From positions 1 through 64,000 of the forward strand of contig CAJLRL010000002.1 of assembly GCA_905209075.1 (NCBI GenBank): a DNA stretch of 64,000 nt, in the 5' to 3' direction. The notes beneath the pieces are model-generated. The model made no database searches. It worked only from the letters and a program-made list of their open reading frames with translations, and had not been told where the DNA came from. This DNA is from an uncultured Lachnospiraceae bacterium. Lineage in GTDB: Bacteria > Bacillota > Clostridia > Lachnospirales > Lachnospiraceae. Of the stretch, positions 60,649 through 64,000 are shown piece by piece (within the stretch, counting starts at the first letter, position 1; each line of letters begins with the position of its first letter). The translations under genes were made by a program, and so were the position numbers.

Positions 60649-62370
60649 GTGACAGGACTTATTTTGGCAGGGGTGCTCATTATTACATTTGGATGTCAGG
60701 GAAATGTGTATGCTGCAGAAAGAACTGCGGCTAATAATGCAGCAACTTATTATAGTATTTTTGGAAACAAAACGGTTTTTGTTCCAGATGCACCAACAGA
60801 CGGAAAAGTGTATTTCTGTTCAGCAGGGAAAAAGGCTACATCCGGTACAAGATTTAAGACTGTAGGATATAAAATGACGGTGCGTGATAATAAGGGGAAC
60901 TGGCTGCAATCCATATATTATGAGATGGATGGAAGATTTATGAAATTAATAGATGACACGGAGGAGGGAGGATACGATTATACGTTGTATGCAATTTCTC
61001 TATATGTGATTAAATCAAGGATGAATGCAACAGCGCAAAATGCACTAAAAAATGGAAATTGTAATATAGTACTTGATGCATGTATGGTTGTGACAAAAAA
61101 TGGTGTACCGCAGGGAGCAATGAATGATAACGGATGGGTGTCAGGTTCGGTGTATGATACATATACCGGAATAGCTTCAGCAGCAGACTGGAGTGATGGA
61201 GCACTCGAGTCGCTGCACTCATATTATTCCAAAACAGTCAATGGATTATTTCATACTATAACTGTTAATGGGGCATCCGGAATTTCATCAACAAAAGGTT
61301 CGGGTACATATTGTTATGGAACAGAAATCAGTATTTCAGCATCGCCTAAGCCGGGGTATGCATTTACAACATGGAATAACAACAGTAAGCTTACAGCAAA
61401 CCCATATAAGCTGTATGCAAATACATCAGTCACATATACAGCATATGCTAAAATACAGGATCTGACAGTAAGTTTTTATAGAAACAGCTATGATGCGGAT
61501 AAAGTGGGGATTACAAAGAAATATGTTATGGGGACTGCCGGACAGAAGTTTCCTTCCGTTGATTGGAAAAAGGAGGGCTTTCATATGATAGGATGGAATA
61601 ATAAAAAGTCTGATACGACAGCTGGGTATTCTTTGAACTGTAATGTAGCAGATGCGTGGATAAAAAGCTGTGCACCGGCAAAAAATATATATGCTGTATG
61701 GCAGAAAAACAAATATACAGTCAAATTTGATACTGGACAGACATATAACGTCTATTATGATGGGGAAATCGTAATACCGGATGGAAGATTATGCAAAGGA
61801 TATATTTTCGGAGATGGCACAGGAAAGACAATGTACAGCCCAAATAAGACTGTATCGGTAGCAGATATGTGCAAAAAACTTGGACTGGAATATACAGATG
61901 GAGGTGTAATTAATTTTTACGTTGTTTGGGAGCATGAACCAGTCATAGAGGCAGAAGATATGTATTTTTCAGTACAGGCGGCAAGAGATGGGCTGGTGAC
62001 GGAGGAAATGCTTTCGGGAAGGATTAAAGCATACGATGTTGAGGATGGTGATATACCATATGGAATGAATGGTACAAATTATTTTCGTATACAAAATTAT
62101 TCACCATATTCGATAAGAAATGCGGCAGATGGAGAGATCATCGGGCTTGATCTGGAAGTCATGGATAGTTTTGGAAATATTGTATCTAAACAGATAAAAC
62201 TTAAGTTTGTGGATTCAAAATTTGAAGATCAGACGGCAAAATATGGAAAGATAAGATTTATAAGTGATAAATATTATGGAAAAGGAAAAGCGGGAGGTCT
62301 TTTATATGACTCCCGCTGGTTAAATGATCCATCATATATTAATCTTCTGCAGAAGGCTCTGGAAGCTTAA
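60649..62370 (+). CDS. Surface adhesin-like protein with InlB-type repeats
   Basis: About 573 residues from GTG 60649, but the true start is unclear: in-frame codons before it read KRKTATAAV, a perfect signal-peptide head, with no start codon. Hydrophobic core and an AxA-like site at NVYAAE suggest export. Residues about 200-430 carry InlB/Flg_new-like units (PGYAFTTWNN, GFHMIGWNN, YVVWEH). The end, YGKIRFISDKYYGKGKAGG, has no sorting signal or membrane anchor. Last gene of the pilus operon; a tip adhesin is the likely role (inference). Confidence 0.65.
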   Translation: MTGLILAGVLIITFGCQGNVYAAERTAANNAATYYSIFGNKTVFVPDAPTDGKVYFCSAGKKATSGTRFKTVGYKMTVRDNKGNWLQSIYYEMDGRFMKLIDDTEEGGYDYTLYAISLYVIKSRMNATAQNALKNGNCNIVLDACMVVTKNGVPQGAMNDNGWVSGSVYDTYTGIASAADWSDGALESLHSYYSKTVNGLFHTITVNGASGISSTKGSGTYCYGTEISISASPKPGYAFTTWNNNSKLTANPYKLYANTSVTYTAYAKIQDLTVSFYRNSYDADKVGITKKYVMGTAGQKFPSVDWKKEGFHMIGWNNKKSDTTAGYSLNCNVADAWIKSCAPAKNIYAVWQKNKYTVKFDTGQTYNVYYDGEIVIPDGRLCKGYIFGDGTGKTMYSPNKTVSVADMCKKLGLEYTDGGVINFYVVWEHEPVIEAEDMYFSVQAARDGLVTEEMLSGRIKAYDVEDGDIPYGMNGTNYFRIQNYSPYSIRNAADGEIIGLDLEVMDSFGNIVSKQIKLKFVDSKFEDQTAKYGKIRFISDKYYGKGKAGGLLYDSRWLNDPSYINLLQKALEA

Positions 62371-63607
62371 TATAGACTTTTTCTATTCTGTTTTTATCGA
62401 CGGCTTCTATACGAAGAAGTACATCGTCATCAGTAATGATTATCTCGTTACGCTCAGGTAGATGATCCAGTTTTTCAAGGCAGTAACCACCGATAGTGTC
62501 GTAATCATCTGATTCAAGATGAAGGTTAAGCTCGTCACTTACATCTTCAAGATTAGCAGAGCCAAGAACAAGATATTCACGATCACTCAATCTGGTAATA
62601 TCATCAATTTCATCGGTATCATATTCATCACGGATTTCACCGACAATCTCTTCGATCAGATCCTCGAGTGTTATAAGACCGGCTGTTACACCATATTCAT
62701 CAAGTACGATGGCAAGAGATATAGATGACTTTTTCATCTCAAGGAAAAGATCAGAGGTATTCTTGTGTTCATATGTAAAATAAGGTTCCCTCATTATATC
62801 ACGAATCGAAAAATTATCTGTATTTTCGATAAGTAATAAATCTTTCATGTTGATGATACCCACAACATTATCTGTGGATTCTTCATATACAGGAAGACGA
62901 GTGAACATATCCTGTTTATAGATTTTAAGCACTTCATTATAATCAGCATCAATGTGGACAAATGTCATGTCAATCCTTGGAATCATGACTTCTTTTGCCT
63001 CAGCATCGCCAAAATCGAAAACATTATGGATCATAGCCCGTTCTTCATCTTCAATCACACCTGTTTCCTGACCGACATCAACGATTGTGCGGAGCTCTTC
63101 TTCAGTCATAACGCGGTTTCCATCGCTGGCTTTGACTCCAAATAGAAAAAGAACACCGAGAGAAAGCTTGTTGATGAGGAAAATGACCGGAGTAAGAACT
63201 ATCATTAAAACATTGATTATGCCTGCTATTTTCAGTGAAATAGAATCGGCTTTTATGGTGGAGAGGGTCTTTGGTGAGACCTCTCCAAAAATAAGTATAA
63301 GGAAAGTGATTATTCCGGTTGCAATTCCTGCACCATAGTTTCCAAACATTGATATTGCAAGTGTAGTAGCTATAGATGAAGCAGAAAGATTTACTATGTT
63401 ATTTCCAATAAGTATTGCTGAAAGCATCTTCGCAGAATCTTTTGTGATTTTTAATACCATTTTTGCCTTTTTGTTGTCTGCGTCTGCGAGAGTGCGCATA
63501 TGTATCCTGTTTACAGTTGTAAGCGCTGTCTCAGCAGAAGAGAAAAAGGCTGATAATGCTAAAAGAATAAGTAAAAATATAAGTTGTGATATGTCACCCG
63601 AGTCCAA
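62339..63607 (-). CDS. CNNM/CorC-type membrane protein with CBS domains
   Basis: 422 residues: DUF21/CNNM membrane domain (about 1-180, with FFSSAETALTTVNR), a CBS pair (about 200-330, including VVGIINMKDLL and EYGVTAGLITLEDLIEEIVGEI) and a C-terminal CorC_HlyC transporter-associated domain. Members are linked to magnesium or sodium export and are often misnamed haemolysins. Its 3' end overlaps the convergent adhesin gene by 32 bases, and no terminator is seen between them. Confidence 0.9.
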   Translation of the reverse strand: MDSGDISQLIFLLILLALSAFFSSAETALTTVNRIHMRTLADADNKKAKMVLKITKDSAKMLSAILIGNNIVNLSASSIATTLAISMFGNYGAGIATGIITFLILIFGEVSPKTLSTIKADSISLKIAGIINVLMIVLTPVIFLINKLSLGVLFLFGVKASDGNRVMTEEELRTIVDVGQETGVIEDEERAMIHNVFDFGDAEAKEVMIPRIDMTFVHIDADYNEVLKIYKQDMFTRLPVYEESTDNVVGIINMKDLLLIENTDNFSIRDIMREPYFTYEHKNTSDLFLEMKKSSISLAIVLDEYGVTAGLITLEDLIEEIVGEIRDEYDTDEIDDITRLSDREYLVLGSANLEDVSDELNLHLESDDYDTIGGYCLEKLDHLPERNEIIITDDDVLLRIEAVDKNRIEKVYIKLPEPSAED

Positions 63608-63642
63608 TAAAATGTCACCTCTCTAATATGTTATAGTTATGA

Positions 63643-64000
63643 TTAATTCATATCGCTGCTGTAGTTAGGAGCTTCTTTTGTAATATGAATGTCATGTGGA
63701 TGGCTTTCTTTAAGTGATGCTGCTGTAATCTTAACGAATTTTCCATTCTCTTTAAGTAATTCGATATTTTCGCATCCGCAGTAACCCATTCCTGAACGGA
63801 TTCCTCCGATAAGCTGGAATACAGTATCCTCAAGAGTACCTTTATATGCCACACGTCCTTCAACACCTTCAGGAACAAGCTTTTTAGCACCTTCCTGGAA
63901 ATAGCGGTCCTTACTTCCGTTTTCCATGGCTGCGATAGAGCCCATTCCACGGTAAACCTTGTATTTTCTTCCCTGATATAATTCAAATGTTCCTGGAGCT
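63643..64000 (-). CDS. guaB: IMP dehydrogenase, C-terminal part (5' end outside window)
   Basis: The frame runs to the right edge. The visible 119 residues include the flap region GTFELYQGRKYKVYRGMGS, AAMENGSKDRYF, LVPEGVEGRVAYKG and the monovalent-cation-site GGIRSGMGYCG, all standard for GuaB. It turns IMP into XMP in guanine nucleotide synthesis. It is 35 bases upstream of the CorC-type gene on the same strand. Confidence 0.95.
   Translation of the reverse strand, partial: APGTFELYQGRKYKVYRGMGSIAAMENGSKDRYFQEGAKKLVPEGVEGRVAYKGTLEDTVFQLIGGIRSGMGYCGCENIELLKENGKFVKITAASLKESHPHDIHITKEAPNYSSDMN

Noticed and set aside
1..64000. Insertion sequences, phage genes, integrases or tRNA genes
   Set aside because: None was seen on reading either strand; there are no transposase or integrase motifs and no cloverleaf with a CCA-type end.

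Overview
The window looks like a chromosomal segment of a low-GC, Gram-positive, spore-forming Clostridium relative, most likely a Lachnospiraceae gut commensal. The pointers are a spoIIAA-spoIIAB-sigF operon, a T-box before valS, a perfect CIRCE element before clpB, strong AGGAGG ribosome sites, gene families typical of that group (aromatic 22-residue wall repeats with YkuD, DUF342/FapA, cytidylate-kinase-like protein, eukaryote-type UDP-sugar pyrophosphorylase), and the absence of any outer-membrane gene. The species cannot be named from sequence alone.

Layout. 1-1.4 kb: end of a wall-binding L,D-transpeptidase. 1.5-20 kb: cell-surface glycopolymer genes. This region opens with a Dlt-like operon (adenylating ligase, carrier protein, PLP decarboxylase, MBOAT acyltransferase, SGNH protein, GtrB-type glycosyltransferase), followed by a flippase on the minus strand, a GtrA protein, uridine kinase, a dehydratase/aminotransferase/phosphoglycosyltransferase set, a glycosyltransferase, phosphoglucomutase, an LCP ligase and a UDP-sugar pyrophosphorylase. 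20-28 kb: HtrA protease, carbamate kinase, PepF, LuxS-MtnN, polysaccharide deacetylase and a zinc-ribbon membrane protein. 28.6-33.3 kb: an RND exporter and its TetR regulator behind a palindromic operator. 33.4-36.7 kb: T-box, an unexplained long hairpin, and valS. 36.8-45.3 kb: DUF342, a TPR protein, the sigma-F operon, HAD, an ion antiporter, a cytidylate-kinase-like protein and a CarD-type regulator. 45.6-48.5 kb: phospholipid synthesis (PssA, Psd, PAP2) and a small alarmone synthetase. 48.5-55.4 kb: clpB, rarA, aminotransferase, soluble chemoreceptor. 55.6-62.4 kb: a compact Tad/Flp-like pilus operon. 62.3-64 kb, minus strand: a CorC-type protein and the end of guaB.

Two systems stand out. 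First, the Dlt-like operon contains a LysA/BtrK-type decarboxylase between the carrier protein and the acyltransferase. By analogy with butirosin side-chain synthesis, the carrier may be loaded with a dicarboxylic amino acid that is decarboxylated in place, so that an omega-amino acyl group rather than D-alanine is put on a surface polymer. Second, the pilus operon has one secretion ATPase, one enlarged membrane platform protein, and a family of tiny proteins (32-57 residues, plus one with an ectodomain). These begin directly with a Flp-pilin-like Glu-Tyr-Gly segment and have no conventional leader; no prepilin peptidase is in view. Both assignments are inferences from reading the sequence and need structural, biochemical or genetic tests.
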